This document shows positions 50,601 through 61,259 of a stretch of DNA of 64,000 nucleotides, in pieces; within the stretch, counting starts at the first letter, position 1, and the number at the start of each line of letters is the position of its first letter. The notes below the pieces were generated by a model. It saw only the letters and a program-made list of their open reading frames with translations, made no database searches and was not told where the DNA came from. Source of the DNA: Hydrangea macrophylla. Lineage: Eukaryota > Streptophyta > Magnoliopsida > Cornales > Hydrangeaceae. The position numbers were made by a program, and so were the translations under genes. The stretch lies in NCBI GenBank assembly GCA_033977485.1, contig CM066984.1:32841501-32905500 (forward strand), written 5' to 3'.

Positions 50601-53600
50601 AGCTCCCCCCTCCTTAACACCTGGGTTTTTTAGGAATTGAATGGGCTGGGCCTTATAAGTGGTATCAGAGCCTTGTTTGTCCCCTATGTCCGTAATCCAC
50701 GTGTGTGCCTTTGCCATACGTGCGGGGGCGTGTTGTCATCCCACATCGCTTAGATGTGTTGTTGCCTGTGCGGTTTATAAGGCCTTAGTTCCCTTCTCCT
50801 TAACACCTGGGTTTTAAGGAGTTGAATGGGCTGGGCATTACAAGATATACATTGTTGGGTCTATTCTCTAATTCATTAAGCTATTGGAGCAATTTGTGAC
50901 TTAAGAGTAATATGACAGACAACTTTCATACCATGTCCTTGTGGAAAAGAATCAGATATTCAGAAGTGAAGATCCACTTTAAGTAGTGGATTATTAGAAC
51001 TCAAGAAGTGTTCACTTTCTTGATTTTCTGTTCTTTTCTTTTCATCCGCAACATCAGTCTGGATTATTAGAGAAGCTTAAGAGTTATGAGACTTAATGCA
51101 AAGTGTTTTCGATTCTCATTTAAGTGCCGTCACTACTGCAACTCTAAGTCTAGTTTTCATGCAACAGAATAATTGGCATCATCATTAGAGAAGTTGAAAG
51201 CAGCATTTCAAAGAATACATTTCTCGCAAATTTCAGAATGGGTCCTTTACCTACTCTTTGCAAGAAATTTGTGGAGCTTGTGGAAATACTGGTAGGTCAT
51301 TTATGAAGGATAACCATGTGCTATTTACTCTAGTTAAGACATAGAATAATTGTATTTTTTGCATAACTTGGAAACTTGACTTCTTTGCATGTTGCAGAAA
51401 GATGCTGATACATCCAAGAAAGATAGGGTGGTGTTGCTGCTGCAAGATATGTTAGAAGTTGTAACCCGTGACATGATGGCAAATGAGATTCGGTAATTGT
51501 GTACCATTCTTAGAGGCGAAAACCTTTTTTAAAATGCTTGGTGGGATTTTTATAGTTTTTAGCATTTTCCTCTGATAAATGTTTTTTTCCTCTTGTATTG
51601 AATCTTCTCCCAGTGAGTTAGTAGAACTTGGCCATAGTAGCAAGGATTCTGGAAGGCAACTTTTTGCAAGTACTGACTCAAAACCTGCTATTGCATACCC
51701 GCCTGTAGTCACAGCACAATGGGAAGAACAGGTATATACCCATGCACACATGAATATATGAGTGTATATATATAAGTACCTATCTACACATGATAAACTA
51801 TTAGTTGTCTGTTAAAGTAATATATGGTATTGCTTATTAATGCTGTAGATTAAGCGCCTCTATCTCCTTTTGACGGTAAAAGAATCTGCCATGGATGTGC
51901 CAACAAACCTTGAGGCACGTCGAAGGATTGCCTTCTTTACAAATTCATTGTTCATGGATATGCCACGTGCTCCTCGAGTCCGTAAAATGCTGTCTTTCAG
52001 GTGAGGTCGTATTTCCTCAATCCTATTGTACACGTCGATGATGGAGACTAACATGATTGGGAGAAATCAAGTGTTGGACATAACACTCTTTGTCCAAGAG
52101 CATGTCATGGTTTCAATTGCATAGTTTGAGGGCCAGTTTGGAAATACTTAAACTAGGATCTAGTTCAGTCCCAACCTCACTTCTAATTGGTTTTTATGAG
52201 AACCAGTCTTTTGTTGGTTTGACGAAGAACCAACTTTAAGTGAGAGCTTATACTGAACGCGGACACGTGAAAAAAAAAAAATGAAAATTCACCGAACACT
52301 TGAATATATAGAACCGGTTAAACATAATTATTTGACCGTATAAAACCTCCCAATGCAACAGTACAACAATTTAGAATGTTATGGGGAACTTCAGATTTTA
52401 TGAGCTAGGAAGTGAGGGATTCACACCCAGAGCCGTTCATATTGAATTATTGTCATTATCATCAAATAAAAACTCCAAATCTTGTTGGCATATTCATTGC
52501 TATCATAAAGTGTGTGACATAGCTTATCTAATTAAATTTCTGTTCAGTCTTCAAATAACAGAATTACTTGTCAGATTTTTGCACAATTGTCCTGAGAAGT
52601 ACACTAATCTACTACTGTGTAATTCAACTGATGTGATAGTAATTATATTGTTTGGCATTGACAGTGTCATGACTCCATACTATAGTGAGGAGACTGTGTA
52701 TTCTAAAAGTGAGCTTGAGATGGATAATGAAGATGGTGTATCTATCATATTCTACTTGCAAAAAATCTTCCCAGGTGTCAAATAAGCATCCATAATAATG
52801 CGCTCTTTACATAGAACGTCATTTCATACAGAGTCAATATGATATGCTTTTTCTGATACCAAAATTATCTCCCACTTTTATAGATGAATGGAACAACTTC
52901 TTGGAGAGACTTGATTGTAAGAATGAGAGTGAAATTTGGGCAAATGAAGAGAATATCTTGCATCTACGGCATTGGGTCTCCTTAAGAGGACAGACCCTCT
53001 GCAGAACAGGTAACTTATGCGTAATTTTTGTGTTTGACTTCCTATCTCTTTTTGCCTATCGTTAATAAATGTTGGTGATGCAGTTAGAGGGATGATGTAT
53101 TACCGGAGGGCTTTGAAGCTTCAGGCTTTTCTTGATATGGCTACTGAAAGTGGTAAAAACAAATTGGTCTTCTTTTTTTCTTTTCCTTTTCTGGAGAATG
53201 TATCGACATTACTTACAATATTTATTCTGCAAGAGAGAGGTCTGCATCGTCTTAATGCTTAAGCCTCTTCAGCATGCTTTTTATGTTAAATGATTAGACA
53301 AATGAGATTAGTGCCTTAATAAATATGAATTAAAGAATGACACATATAGTATTTGAACTGTGATGTTTTGTATTTGAATCAAGTTCTCAGCATCGCATTA
53401 GATCATGAATAATTCACATACAAGCTGGGTCTTTGACGAGGCCCAATGTAATTGGATATTGGCATAGACACAATATAAGAGATAAGTTCTAGTCGCATGA
53501 AAACCAATAATCCTTTACCACTACTCTTATTTTTCCTATATGATTATAGTCCTGAACTCAGCGATTCAAACAAGTCTAAATGTCAAATAGAAAGCTATGT

Positions 53601-56600
53601 TCGAAGTTGCTTTGTGACTATTATTAATGTACAGAAAAGCATTGTGAAAAATGCTTCAGAATTGTGGTGTTAAGATAGGTGTAGCACTTGTGAGGCATAT
53701 GATGCGTACTACGGCCATGGTTTCCGGAATCGGCCATTCACGAGTTGATTCTAGTTTCATACAATCTGATACATTTCACGATTCATAATTTTGAACTTCC
53801 AAACTTTGTGAGTTTGAAGTGTACAAACCAAACCAAACCAAACCAAACCAAGCCTTGTGTCCCAATCAATTGGGGTCGGCTGTATGAATCCTTTTTCTCC
53901 ATTCTGCACGATCAAGAGCTATATGCTCATTTAAATTATATATATTCATATCTTGTTGCACCACATATTCCCAAGTCAGTCTAGGTCTGCCTCTCCCTCT
54001 AACCATTCCAGGCACTACGATCTTATCACTCTTTCACACAGGTGCATCTACAGGTCTTCGTTGCACATGGCCGAACCATCTAAGTCTATTCTCCCTCAAC
54101 TTATCCTCAATATGTGTCACTCCTAAAGTCTCTCGGATGTACTCATTTCTAATTCTATCTTTCCTAGTCTTACCACACATCCATCTTAGCATCCTCATCT
54201 CCGCTACACTCACTTTGCTAATGTGTTGTTTCTTAGTTGCCCAACACTCTGTCCCGTAGAGCATAGCTGGCCTAATAGCTGTCCTATAAAATTTTCCTTT
54301 CAATTTTGAAGTATACGACTTTCAATATTTTGAGCCTTGATATACATGTTTTTTTTTATACGTCTACAATGTATACATAGTGCATCTTATGAATCACTAC
54401 TCGATACAATTCACGATTCATAATTGTGACAAACCTATTCATGATTTGACAACAATCATTATGGCAATTTCCAAATATCTAGCCTAGAGCCTGTGATCAC
54501 CGAAGTAATCTTTCAGAGGCAATATGCTGATTTCTTATTGTATTTGTAAACTGAGCAGAGATACTAGAAGGCTACAAAGCTGTTACAGTTCCATCCGAGG
54601 AAGAGAAGAAAAGTCAGAGATCCTTATATGCTCAACTGGAGGCTGTAGCTGATATGAAATTCACGTACGTTGCCACCTGTCAGAACTACGGGAACCAGAA
54701 ACGGAGTGGAGATCGTCGTGCGACAGACATATTGAATTTGATGGTTAAGTATGTTTCTCATCCAATAATGTTAAAAGGGTTTGCCTAATCAACTTCTTTT
54801 TTTCTGGATGGAGTCATTATACCTTGATTCTTATTGCTTGAGCTTCATGTACAGCAATCCTTCGCTCCGCGTGGCATATATTGATGAAGTTGAAGAACCG
54901 GAAAATGGAAAGGTACAGAAAGTGTATTATTCTGTATTGGTCAAAGCTCTTGATAATCTTGATCAGGTAATTCTCTCTCTCTCTCTCTCTCTCTCTATTT
55001 TGAACACAATAACCATGTTAGTTCAGGCTCGGTTTGGTTTATGGATTTAGTGAAGGAAAGGAAAATATTTCACGAAGGAAAACAATTTTATATGTTTGTT
55101 TAACAAGGCAAACATGGGTGAGAAATAAATTTAAGTGTTTGATTTTGTGAGCTTCCTTCCTCTTTTCTGGAGTTCCTATTATTCTAAAAATTTTGAGTTC
55201 CTAATATATTTTAAGCATAGATTTACATACTAGGAAAAACATGAGGGAATTAGTTTTCCTTCTAGTTTACCTTTCCTCTCCTTTTCCATCTCTAAATCTG
55301 AAAAACAACCATAGGACTATGGACTTGTGGTACCTCAAAGACTGACTGCCTTGCATTTTCTCCCTAAAGGAAATCTACCGGATAAAATTGCCTGGTGCAG
55401 CAAAGATAGGAGAGGGAAAGCCTGAAAATCAGAACCACGCTATTATTTTCACTCGAGGAGAAGCACTTCAGACCATTGACATGAACCAGGTATTGAGACT
55501 GCAATAGTTGACTGAGGTTCCTTGGCCTGCAACCATTACTCATGGTCCCAATATTTTTTTGTTGAAGCTTGATTTACATTGTTTGCCCCATTCTCTAATA
55601 GCTTAAGCTTTTGGAGTAATTGGTAACTTAACATGGTATTAGAGCCTTGGTTGTGGGAGCTCTTGGGTTCGACTCTCCATCCCCAGTTAATGTTCATGTT
55701 TGCACTTTGTTGTTAGTCTCCGTGATGACGGAGCATAGTTTGTTTAATTTGTTATGTCTCCATGTGCATGTCAGGGTTGCACATGAGGGAGGGTGTTGAA
55801 GCTTGATATAAATTGTTGGGCCTATTCTTTAACAGCTTAAGCTTTTGGAGTAACTGGTAACTTAACACTTTTGTAGGACAATTACTTGGAAGAAGCCTTT
55901 AAAATGCGCAACCTACTTGAAGAATTTAATGAGGATCATGGGGTGCGTCCACCCACTATATTGGGTGTTCGTGAGCATATTTTCACTGGAAGGTAGCCTA
56001 ATCATTTGACTTTTCTGGTGCTAGGATTTCTCTCTTGACATTCAGATTCTAATTGTATCTATCATGTTATAACATCTGTGCTTGTAGTGTTTCTTCTTTG
56101 GCTTGGTTTATGTCAAATCAAGAAACAAGCTTTGTCACCATTGGTCAAAGAGTTCTTGCTAGACCTTTGAAGTATGTCTCTTGTTCTATATCTTCCTTTT
56201 TTAGTTTTCTGTTTACCATTTACGTTAAAGATTTCTCTTTAAGAATTGATATAAAGTTCTTCTTTAGCAGGGTAGAAATTACTTGTGTCCTACAATTAAT
56301 TTAGATTTTGAGTAAACGAGTGATCAAAATATTCCGCACCTGGTGGTCAGTGTAGAGGGTCATATTGGATTCTTGTGGACCTTTAAAAAGTTCTTAGTGT
56401 TCAAAAGAAAAGCTTCAGGATTCACTTTATATAAGATTTTATCTCCCCCCTCTCCCTCTCTCACACACAAATTGTCTTGATGTCTTTTTTTGTGCCATGA
56501 TGGATCTTCTGATATCAAGTCCTGAAACCTGTAATTATCTCGTTGGAAAGAGTAATCCCCAGTCCCCCCACTCCCCCGCTTAGGCACTATTTGGTTCTTG

Positions 56601-59600
56601 GATTTAGTGAGGGAAAGGAAAAGAAAATACGGACTAAAATACTTTTCTTTCCTTGGGGTAGTAAAGAAAACAAGAAGGAAAATAAAAAAACGAAAAAATG
56701 GTGAAGTGTAAATTAAAATTTTTGAATTTGGCTGGGGCACTTCCCTTCTTATTTTTCTTGAGGTCTTATTAAGCATTTAAGCATGTAGGAGAACACTGCA
56801 TAAATAGTTTTCCTTGTAAATTTCCTTTCCTATTAATCTTTCCTCTCTAAACTTTCAACTTGCAGCACTTATTTTATTCTCCAAAATTGTTGGATTCAGG
56901 GTCCGATTCCACTATGGGCATCCGGATGTGTTTGATAGAATTTTCCACATCACCCGTGGTGGCATCAGCAAAGCTTCTCAAGGCATCAATCTAAGCGAGG
57001 ACATCTTTGCTGGTAGATTCTTAAAACTTCTACTTGTCCAGATATACAAATTTAGTTCATATAAAAAACTATATGTGTCTCAATAGGTTTCAATTCAACA
57101 CTAAGGCGTGGGAATATCACTCACCACGAGTATATCCAAGTTGGGAAGGGACGAGATGTGGGCCTCAACCAAATCTCACTTTTTGAAGCAAAAGTAGCCT
57201 GTGGTAATGGAGAACAAACGCTCAGCCGGGATATCTACAGATTAGGCCATCGTTTTGACTTCTTCCGCATGCTGTCATGTTATTTTACGACTACTGGCTT
57301 TTATATCAGCTCAATGGTAATTCTTTTTTACACGCATATCACGAGCTTAAAGAAAACCGACACTATGTTAACCAAGCTGATTTGGAATAAAATGTTGTAA
57401 AAAAGTTTAGAAACTGAAATAAGTGACCAAGTTATGATAAAAACATTTTAACAAAAATGTCATCTTTCGGATGTACATTTTTAGTTTGGAAGGACTCGTA
57501 TGTGTAGAACTTAATTGGCTTCAGATATGCCACTTAGTGAAGGTGCAGATACAAATGGAATTAGTTATGACTTACATCAACAGAGATTAAGACCATGATA
57601 AGCTTTTATATATAATAAAAAGTAAGGGTGAAATCTCGTGCAACATTTAAGTTTTCAGCCTCTTTTCTGTACAAGTATTTAGTTTGTTTTTATCTCATAG
57701 GCATGTTTGTTCCTTTTTGTGTACTTGTTGGAACTAGAATACTTTCGGGAGGAAAAAAGGAAAAGACAGAAAGCAGACAAAGAAAAAATTACTTGGAAGG
57801 AATTTCTGCCTCTATTAACGACCAATTTTTACTTTTAGCCCACTTGTGCATCCAGTAAGCCCTTGAAAAAAATTACGTTCTTGTTGAATTCTCTATGTAG
57901 TGGTAACATCTTCAATCCCCAAAGCAAAACATTTTCACCATTTTATACTTGCATGATGTAGGATTCATCACACTTACATTTACATTTCTACTTGTTAGTA
58001 GATTTATTAAAGGTCCTAATGTTGTAGCTTCCTAGTTCTAGAATTATATACAGAATAATACGTCTGATTAGATGTGTTTTTAAGCTTGTCGGAAACATTC
58101 CATCAACAACTAAATCCCGCATCTATGGAACAAATCTTTTCACAAGATTGAAAGTTTAAGAATTTGGTTTGTTGCACTTCTCTTTCTTTGCTGCATTTGT
58201 TTCTCACTGCTAACATAGTTTTTCTTGATCTGTGCAGTTGGTTGTCCTTATCTTGTATGTATTCTTGTATGGTAGACTGTACCTTGTATTGAGCGGATTG
58301 GAGAAATCAATAGTTAAGTTTGCAAGATCCAAGGGAGATAATCCTCTGAAGGCAGCCATGGCTTCGCAGTCCCTTGTTCAAATCGGTCTTTTGATGGCCT
58401 TGCCCATGATTATGGAGATCGGGCTCGAGAGAGGGTTCAGAACTGCATTAGGTGACATGATAATCATGCAGCTTCAACTCGCAGCTGTCTTTTTCACTTT
58501 TTCTCTTGGGACAAAGGTCCATTACTTCGGGCGCACGATCTTGCATGGTGGGGCCAAGTACCGAGCTACTGGTCGCGGTTTCGTTGTTCGCCACGAAAAG
58601 TTTGCAGAGAACTACAGAATGTACGCAAGGAGCCATTTCGGGAAAGCACTGGAGCTTATGATACTGCTTATAGCGTATCAAGTTTATACTTCTTCGGTTC
58701 CCGATTCAGTTTCTTACTTGTTTGTCACTTTCTCAATGTGGTTCCTGGTAGTTTCTTGGCTGTTTGCTCCTTTCCTTTTCAATCCTTCGGGATTCGAGTG
58801 GCAGAAGATAGTGGAAGATTGGGATGATTGGATGAAGTGGATTAGCAGCAGAGGAGGTATTGGTGTGCCTGCAAATAAGAGCTGGGAGTCATGGTGGGAA
58901 GAAGAACAAGAGCACCTACAGTCCACTGGATTTATTGGACGGATTTGTGAAATTGTTCTTTCGCTGCGCTTCTTTATCTACCAGTACGGAATTGTGTATC
59001 ATCTGAATGTGGCAAATGGCAATACGAGCCTTGTGGTAATTTTGATAACCCATCTTTTGCATTTCATGTTTTATTTTTCCTTTTGATTTTCTTTCCACGG
59101 TATTAATTTCCAATTAATCCCGAAATTTGAAGTTTTGTTTTCATTACCAGCCATTTCATCTTTAGTCCTATTGCTGAAATTTTCAGTTCTTGACATTTTT
59201 GAATCTCATTCTGAAACCTTTAATGCTATGTTTAGTAGGAGAAATTAAAAAAAATGGAAGGAAGGGAATGAGAAGGGATGGAAGAGGTATCTCTTGGGAA
59301 AGGAAGGGACTCTTCCCTCCTTTTGTTTGGTTACATAAGAAGGAAGTGAGGAAGGAAAGAAGGGAATATCGTATGGATTGAATAGATTAAAAGCTTTTTC
59401 TCTCTCCAGATACGTACACTTTTGAATAGATTGAAATTTGTGGGTCCGGAGGAGGAGGCATTCCCCCCCTCTTCCTTTCCTCCACTCTTCTATCGTACCA
59501 AACAAGTGATTCTATACTCTTTCCTCCCTCCTCTCCTTCCTTCCCCTATTTCATACCAAAAGTGGTGCAGAGATATAATACTGGATATCTCAGTAATGCA

Positions 59601-61125
59601 TGGATTTCACGCACACATGCGCACACAAAAAGTTGCACAAAGAAATAGAATCATTGTTCATTATTTTTTTTTTTCTGTGGTGATTACAGGTCTACGGTCT
59701 TTCCTGGCTGGTTATTGTTGCCGTGATGATCATCTTGAAAGTGAGTGCTCAAAATCTAAAGATTTAACTCGCTTGCTTGAAGTATCCAATTTCGGGTTCT
59801 TCTTCTTCCAGTGCTTAATTCATGAGATTGATAAAATTAAAATGATACAATTGCAGATTGTGTCCATGGGAAGAAAGAAGTTCAGTGCAGATTTCCAGCT
59901 GATGTTCAGACTTCTAAAGCTGTTCTTGTTTGTTGGGTCTGTAGTCACTGTTGGCATTCTGTTCGCATTCCTTAGCCTAACCGTTGGAGACATCTTCGCT
60001 AGCCTACTGGCCTTCATGCCAACAGGATGGGCTCTTCTGCAGGTATCTAATACGAGTATTATGTAATATGTTAGAAAATATTGCACCTTTTCCCTCTGCA
60101 TAGCCAGAAGTCTCTCTCACGCACACACACACAAACACATATCAGTTTTTATATATATATACAGAGATTCTATAAAGAGGGCGCCCTTTTTTAATAAAAG
60201 AGCGGACCCTTTTTTTCCCGTGTAAAAAGTGAGAATTTTTCACAAAAAAGTGAGAATTTCTCACATCTTTATTATGTGAGAAATTCTCACTTTTTACACG
60301 GCCAAAAAAAGGTCCGCTCTTTAATAAAAAAAAGGGCGCCCTCTTTATAGACTGACTGTATATATATATATATATATATATCCATATATGTTGTGCGTGC
60401 GTGAAACATATCTCATTTTGAAATTATGTATACATCTGAAATCTGGACATCGTATAGATTACTGAGGATACATGATAATGGGCTTCAAAGGAGCTTAAAA
60501 TGCTGCTTTCTAACCAAATCTTCATAAGTATTTCCTATAAGAAGTTTGTGATAATACAATCCTGATCACGTCCGCGACTTTAGGCTTTGTTTGGTGCACA
60601 GTTTTAGGGAAACTTTAGGCTTTGTTTGGTTCACAGTTTAAGGAAGAAAAAGATTCTTTTGATTTTACATCTCAATTCCTTTTCCTTTTTTCTTAATTTT
60701 CAACTATATTCAGAGAATCTTGTAGTTTCTAATTTGACTGCATGAGAGAACACTAGGAATTTTGGTTTTCCTTCCATCTTGGCTTCTTCTCGCTCTTACA
60801 GTTTCCTTCACTAAATCTGCAAACCAAACAAAGCCTTAAAAAAGAGCTAATTTATTTTGTATTACTCTGCTGCTGCTTTTGATCTGTTTTGCAGATAGCA
60901 CAAGCATGCAGACCACTGGTGAAGGGCCTGGGGATGTGGGGGTCAGTGAGAGCCCTAGCGAGAGGATACGAGTACATGATGGGGCTTGTGATCTTCGCAC
61001 CCGTGGCAGTCATGGCTTGGTTCCCGTTCGTCACGGAGTTCCAAGCCAGGTTGCTTTTCAACCAAGCTTTCAGCCGAGGGCTTCAGATTCAACGTATTCT
61101 GGCCGGAGGGAAGAAGAACAAGTGA
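38650..61125 (+). CDS. CALS5: Callose synthase 5 (1,3-beta-glucan synthase)
   Basis: Forty-two coding exons join in phase to 5,751 nt (1,916 aa plus TGA at 61123), against about 1,920 aa in the family. The product polymerises UDP-glucose into callose at the plasma membrane; CalS5/GSL2 orthologues build the tetrad wall and pollen-tube callose. Subfamily-diagnostic text includes [13 protein letters not shown] [19 protein letters not shown] at the N-terminus, the pair [24 protein letters not shown] and the end ILAGGKK-NK. Order: cytosolic N-terminal region with FKS1-type segment (about 300-450), first membrane cluster (about 485-740), large cytosolic loop with the start of the glucan synthase domain (from about 1060), RATG motif at 1604-1607, and C-terminal membrane cluster (about 1480-1890). 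The start is the first ATG that opens the conserved N-terminus. Oddities: GA donor after exon 22, GC donors after exons 6 and 7, and an intron 34 rebuilt by a TRIM. The exon lists are in the next three entries. Confidence 0.93.
39906..40132. mobile_element. hAT-like MITE in CALS5 intron 2
   Basis: A 227 bp element that starts TACGGGTGTAAATCGGTCG and ends CTTACACCCCTA, giving terminal inverted repeats TA-GGGTGTAA. The 8 bp duplication ATCACACT is exact at 39898-39905 and 40133-40140, as expected for hAT. The interior consists largely of CGGTCGGT/ACCGACC repeats. A minus-strand open frame across it is not a gene. Confidence 0.88.
40141..40941. other. Remainder of CALS5 intron 2
   Basis: AT-rich. 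An open frame at 40363-40866 has no recognisable domain, unnatural composition and lies wholly inside the intron, so it is not called as a gene. Confidence 0.55.
44593..44969. mobile_element. MITE-like element in CALS5 intron 14
   Basis: The left arm starts CTAGGTAGCACCGGTGCAGG and the right arm, reverse complemented, starts CTATGAAACACGGACTCTTC. Both arms contain GGTGCGG-type motifs (GGTGCGGGG, GGGTGCGGCGG). Target duplication is unclear. A related GC-rich piece lies in intron 20 at about 47976-48085 in the opposite orientation (CCCCGCATCCGCACTGGTGC). Confidence 0.5.
47976..48085 (-). mobile_element. Fragment related to the intron 14 element
   Basis: Reverse complement reads GCACCAGTGCGGATGCGGGG and continues GACGCGAGTACGGGG, resembling the arm of the intron 14 element. 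Only this end is clear. It is much more GC-rich than the surrounding intron 20. Confidence 0.45.
48264..48510 (+). mobile_element. Decayed TRIM fragment in CALS5 intron 20
   Basis: Starts TTGAAGCTTGATATCAATTG, contains a partial self-duplication (GATATCAATTGTTGGG / GATATACATTGTTGGG), then CTTAACA followed at once by TGGTATCATAGCC, a mutated initiator tRNA-Met primer site. Same family as the intron 24 and intron 34 TRIMs. The second LTR is not clear. Confidence 0.6.
50075..50906 (+). mobile_element. TRIM (74 bp LTR family) split by a second TRIM
   Basis: Outer element in CALS5 intron 24. LTR1 is 50075-50148 (74 bp: TGCTGAAGCTTGATATACAC … GTTAACA), followed by a primer-site-like TGGTATTTG. The internal part ends with GAGGGAGGG, and LTR2 starts TGTTGAAG at 50307. 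LTR2 is interrupted at 50330 and resumes at about 50846, ending 50906. A 5 bp duplication GTAAT flanks it exactly (50070-50074 and 50907-50911). Confidence 0.85.
50331..50845 (+). mobile_element. Inner TRIM with three LTRs
   Basis: Inserted into LTR2 of the outer TRIM, with 5 bp duplication TATAC at 50326-50330 and 50846-50850. Structure: LTR 50331-50444, internal 99 bp, LTR 50544-50659, internal 71 bp, LTR 50731-50845. Outer LTRs begin TGTTGTCRTCCCACATCGC and the middle one TGTTGGAATGTCCCACATC like the satellite copy, so two subfamilies are joined. TGGTATCAGA primer sites follow the first and second LTRs. There is no coding content. Confidence 0.85.
53825..54304 (-). mobile_element. 5'-truncated LINE fragment, antisense in intron 31
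   Basis: The minus strand encodes 89 residues (54303-54034) of the C-terminal end of a non-LTR retrotransposon reverse-transcriptase polyprotein: [36 protein letters not shown] and [11 protein letters not shown] are typical. The 3' end reads GACCCCAATTGATTGGGACA-like text and then a (TTGGT)n tail (53826-53852 on plus as CCAAA repeats). Flanks TTTGAAGTGTAC (53813-53824) and TTTGAAGTATAC (54305-54316) are a 12 bp target duplication with one mismatch. It is dead: only the 3' tail was copied. Confidence 0.88.
55028..55318. mobile_element. Tourist-like MITE, degenerate, intron 33
   Basis: The left end GGCTCGGTTTGGTTTATGGA leads into TTTAGTGAAGGAAAGG. The right end, reverse complemented, reads ATGGTTGTTTTTCAGATTTAG. 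Same family as the clearer copy at 60618-60835. No clean target duplication was found. Confidence 0.55.
55560..55867 (+). mobile_element. Intact TRIM next to the exon 35 acceptor
   Basis: A 308 bp element in CALS5 intron 34. Two 74 bp LTRs (55560-55633 and 55794-55867) start TGTTGAAGCTTGAT and end CTTAACA. The primer site TGGTATTAGAGCC follows LTR1 and a GAGGGAGGG polypurine tract precedes LTR2. Flanks are TTTTT and CTTTT, a duplication with one mismatch. Only CTTTTGTAG (9 bp) separates LTR2 from exon 35, so the branch point of this intron most likely lies in the LTR. Confidence 0.9.
56584..56860. mobile_element. Tourist-like MITE remnant, intron 36
   Basis: The left end is TTA then GGCACTATTTGGTTCTTGGA, continuing TTTAGTGAGGGAAAGG as in the intron 33 and 41 relatives. 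The right half is unclear; CTTTCCTATTAATCTTTCCT near 56825 may be its other arm. Confidence 0.4.
57317..58237. other. CALS5 intron 38
   Basis: 921 bp, AT-rich, with normal GTAATT donor and GTGCAG acceptor. No gene or element end is recognised. Confidence 0.6.
59236..59555. mobile_element. Purine/pyrimidine-rich inverted repeat in intron 39
   Basis: The left half is purine-rich (GGAAGGAAGGGAATGAGAAGG) and the right half pyrimidine-rich (CCCCTCTTCCTTTCCTCCACTC), then TATCGTACCAAACA. The halves can pair imperfectly, suggesting a decayed MITE of the GTTTGGT-ended type. No target duplication was seen. Confidence 0.4.
60162..60358. mobile_element. Foldback MITE in CALS5 intron 41
   Basis: A 197 bp near-perfect hairpin: CTATAAAGAGGGCGCCC… on the left pairs with …GGGCGCCCTCTTTATAG on the right, and the arms continue through GAGCGGACC and GTGTAAAAAGTGAGAA. 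Outer bases CAG…CTG lie in (TA)n on both sides, so the target duplication cannot be read. It is non-coding. Confidence 0.85.
60618..60835. mobile_element. Tourist-like MITE with TTA duplication, intron 41
   Basis: Starts GGCTTTGTTTGGTTCACAG and ends CTGCAAACCAAACAAAGCC, giving inverted repeats, with TTA on both sides (60615-60617 and 60836-60838): the pattern of PIF/Harbinger elements. The left 35 bp is duplicated just before it (GGCTTTGTTTGGTGCACAG from 60583). The element stops about 55 bp before exon 42. Confidence 0.8.
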
Positions 61126-61221
61126 GTGCTGCTACCGATGCAAGATTGCAGTTTTTGAGAGAAGACAGAGATAGATGTAAAAGCCAAAGCCTGGGTTCTT
61201 GAAACACCAGTACAAAGTGTC

Positions 61222-61259
<38 letters not shown>

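Larger units (their letters stand above)
45292..52000 (+). other. CALS5: CALS5 exons 15-28 (residues 532-1072)
   Basis: Exons: 45292-45626, 46699-46751, 46854-46914, 47019-47100, 47186-47235, 47361-47447, 48753-48875, 48967-49061, 49393-49477, 49547-49707, 51168-51291, 51398-51492, 51614-51731, 51849-52000. Exons 15-20 encode the remaining spans of the first membrane cluster (for example [19 protein letters not shown] and [18 protein letters not shown]). Exons 21-28 encode the cytosolic loop ([40 protein letters not shown]). The donor of exon 22 is GAAAGG rather than GTAAGG. Introns 14, 15, 20 and 24 each exceed 1 kb; 14, 20 and 24 hold mobile elements. Confidence 0.88.
52665..61125 (+). other. 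CALS5: CALS5 exons 29-42 (residues 1072-1916)
   Basis: Exons: 52665-52774, 52884-53009, 53084-53152, 54559-54748, 54855-54966, 55370-55489, 55877-55992, 56088-56171, 56900-57012, 57087-57316, 58238-59035, 59690-59740, 59857-60042, 60895-61125. These encode the glucan synthase domain: [80 protein letters not shown], then exon 39 (266 residues) with [20 protein letters not shown] and the RATG motif at 58562. The last exons supply the final membrane spans. Relative to remembered family members, exon 39 ends with a short, divergent [10 protein letters not shown] loop. Confidence 0.92.

Noticed and set aside
53740..54440. Two similar CACGATTCATAATT phrases around the LINE fragment as an element boundary
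   Set aside because: Matches are short and outside the clear 12 bp target duplication, so they cannot be tied to the insertion.
56360..56776. Minus-strand 138-codon open frame in intron 36
   Set aside because: Low-complexity Phe/Lys-rich text over a MITE remnant and a CT tract.
60879..61202. 107-codon frame over the last CALS5 exon
   Set aside because: Alternative frame; the true frame gives the conserved C-terminus ending ILAGGKK-NK.
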